A program made the position numbers and the translations under genes. A DNA stretch of 6,899 nucleotides from Halieaceae bacterium UBA4438 (GTDB lineage: Bacteria > Pseudomonadota > Gammaproteobacteria > Pseudomonadales > Halieaceae), in the NCBI GenBank assembly GCA_002390485.1, contig DGPO01000104.1, forward strand, positions 30,687 through 37,585, in the 5' to 3' direction. Shown piece after piece: positions 6,247 to 6,899 of this stretch. A model generated the notes under the pieces. It had not been told where the DNA came from, did not search any database, and worked only from the letters and a program-made list of their open reading frames with translations. Numbering within the stretch: the stretch's first letter is position 1; each line of letters starts with the position of its first letter.

Positions 6247-6899
6247 ATGAATACGTCGACAAATGACACGCAACAGAGCGTGGGTGGATTTTTAGGGTGG
6301 GTTGAGCGAAGCGGTAATAAGCTCCCGGACCCAGTCGTCCTCTTTTTCTGGCTCATCGTCGGTTTGGTGGCGATTTCCATCCTGGCCAGCCTGACCGGTG
6401 TCTCCGCGTCCCACCCGACTCAGGTGGACCCGGAGACCGGTGTTAACCGGATCATTGCAGCGACCAGTCTGTTATCAGGCGATAACTTGGCCAAGCTTTG
6501 GGTCGATATGCCGAAGACGTTCACCCACTTTCACCCGCTGGGATACGTTTTAGTGGTGATGCTGGGGGCTGGGGTGGCTGAGCGTGCAGGTCTTTTTGGA
6601 ACAGCAATGCGTGCCGGTGTTCGTGACGTACCCAAGGCGCTACTGACGCCCACAGTTGTGCTGGTGGGAATGCTGGGCAATCTTGCCGCCGATGCGGCCT
6701 ACGTCGTGCTTATTCCACTGGCGGGGATTATTTTTCATGCGGCCGGACGGCACCCCATTGCCGGGATTGCCGCCGCCTTTGCGGGTGTCTCCGGAGGCTT
6801 TTCAGCCAACTTTTTACCCGGACAATTAGACGCACTCTTGTTCGGAATAACCGAGGCCAGCGTCGAGACGGTCTTTGGGGACTTCACTGCCAATATTGC
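6247..6899 (+). CDS. AbgT-family transporter, N-terminal part (cut by the window end)
   Basis: The frame is open from the ATG to the last base, giving 217 residues of a protein that is normally about 500 long. Family hallmarks seen: GWVERSGNKLPDP near the start (17-29), the first membrane segment (about 30-51), FHPLGYVLVVMLGAGVAERAG (95-115), GMLGNLAADAAYVVLIPLAG (141-160) and AGVSGGFSANFLPGQLDALL (179-198). Members are inner-membrane proteins: AbgT of E. coli takes up p-aminobenzoyl-glutamate, while MtrF and YdaH have been described as exporting sulfonamides or p-aminobenzoate. The soluble stretch at 52-92 lies between the first two membrane segments. The start has a good Shine-Dalgarno sequence. 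No carboxypeptidase genes (abgA/abgB) are visible, so folate-fragment salvage is not shown by context. The gene diverges from GH3 and may share its control region. Confidence 0.9.
   Translation, partial: MNTSTNDTQQSVGGFLGWVERSGNKLPDPVVLFFWLIVGLVAISILASLTGVSASHPTQVDPETGVNRIIAATSLLSGDNLAKLWVDMPKTFTHFHPLGYVLVVMLGAGVAERAGLFGTAMRAGVRDVPKALLTPTVVLVGMLGNLAADAAYVVLIPLAGIIFHAAGRHPIAGIAAAFAGVSGGFSANFLPGQLDALLFGITEASVETVFGDFTANI

Noticed and set aside
6087..6380. 97-codon minus-strand frame over the divergent region and the transporter start
   Set aside because: It is antisense to the transporter N-terminus, crosses the repeat array, and shows no domain or ribosome binding site.

Overview
The window (6899 bp, moderate GC, dense coding, bacterial start and Shine-Dalgarno signals) looks like the chromosome of a marine-type proteobacterium. 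I favour a gammaproteobacterium of the Halieaceae/OM60-NOR5 kind. That placement is an inference from the gene mix and protein style, not from a marker gene.

Layout. Bases 1-155 are a short leader with no gene I can support. A plus-strand cluster follows: a type I Baeyer-Villiger flavin monooxygenase (156-2042), then after a 181-bp gap the carboxyltransferase (beta) subunit of a biotin-dependent acyl-CoA carboxylase (2224-3777), then a free-standing 70-residue biotin carrier protein (3795-4007). The carrier gene meets a minus-strand glycoside hydrolase family 3 (GH3) gene (4009-5949) tail to tail with a single base between the stop codons. The GH3 gene and a plus-strand AbgT-family membrane transporter (6247 to beyond the window end) diverge from a 297-bp regulatory region. 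That region holds a 13-bp tandem repeat, a possible GH3 promoter and a hairpin just ahead of the transporter ribosome binding site. The transporter is cut off by the window edge after 217 residues.

How the genes may work together. The monooxygenase would turn a ketone into an ester or lactone with O2 and NADPH. The carboxyltransferase and biotin carrier form part of an acyl-CoA carboxylase that lacks its biotin carboxylase subunit here. A shared catabolic route (ketone oxidation, then carboxylation of the resulting acyl-CoA) is plausible, but only gene order supports it. The carboxyltransferase and carrier are clearly one unit. GH3 is a membrane-anchored or exported glycosidase with a calcium-loop-like motif near its N-terminus; it and the transporter look like separate transcription units.

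No tRNA, rRNA, CRISPR, insertion sequence or phage feature was seen. The points most worth a second look are the carboxylase module without biotin carboxylase and its divergent active-site loops, the GH3 without an obvious acid/base glutamate, the 13-bp repeats, and a very stable hairpin with a UACG loop inside the biotin carrier gene.
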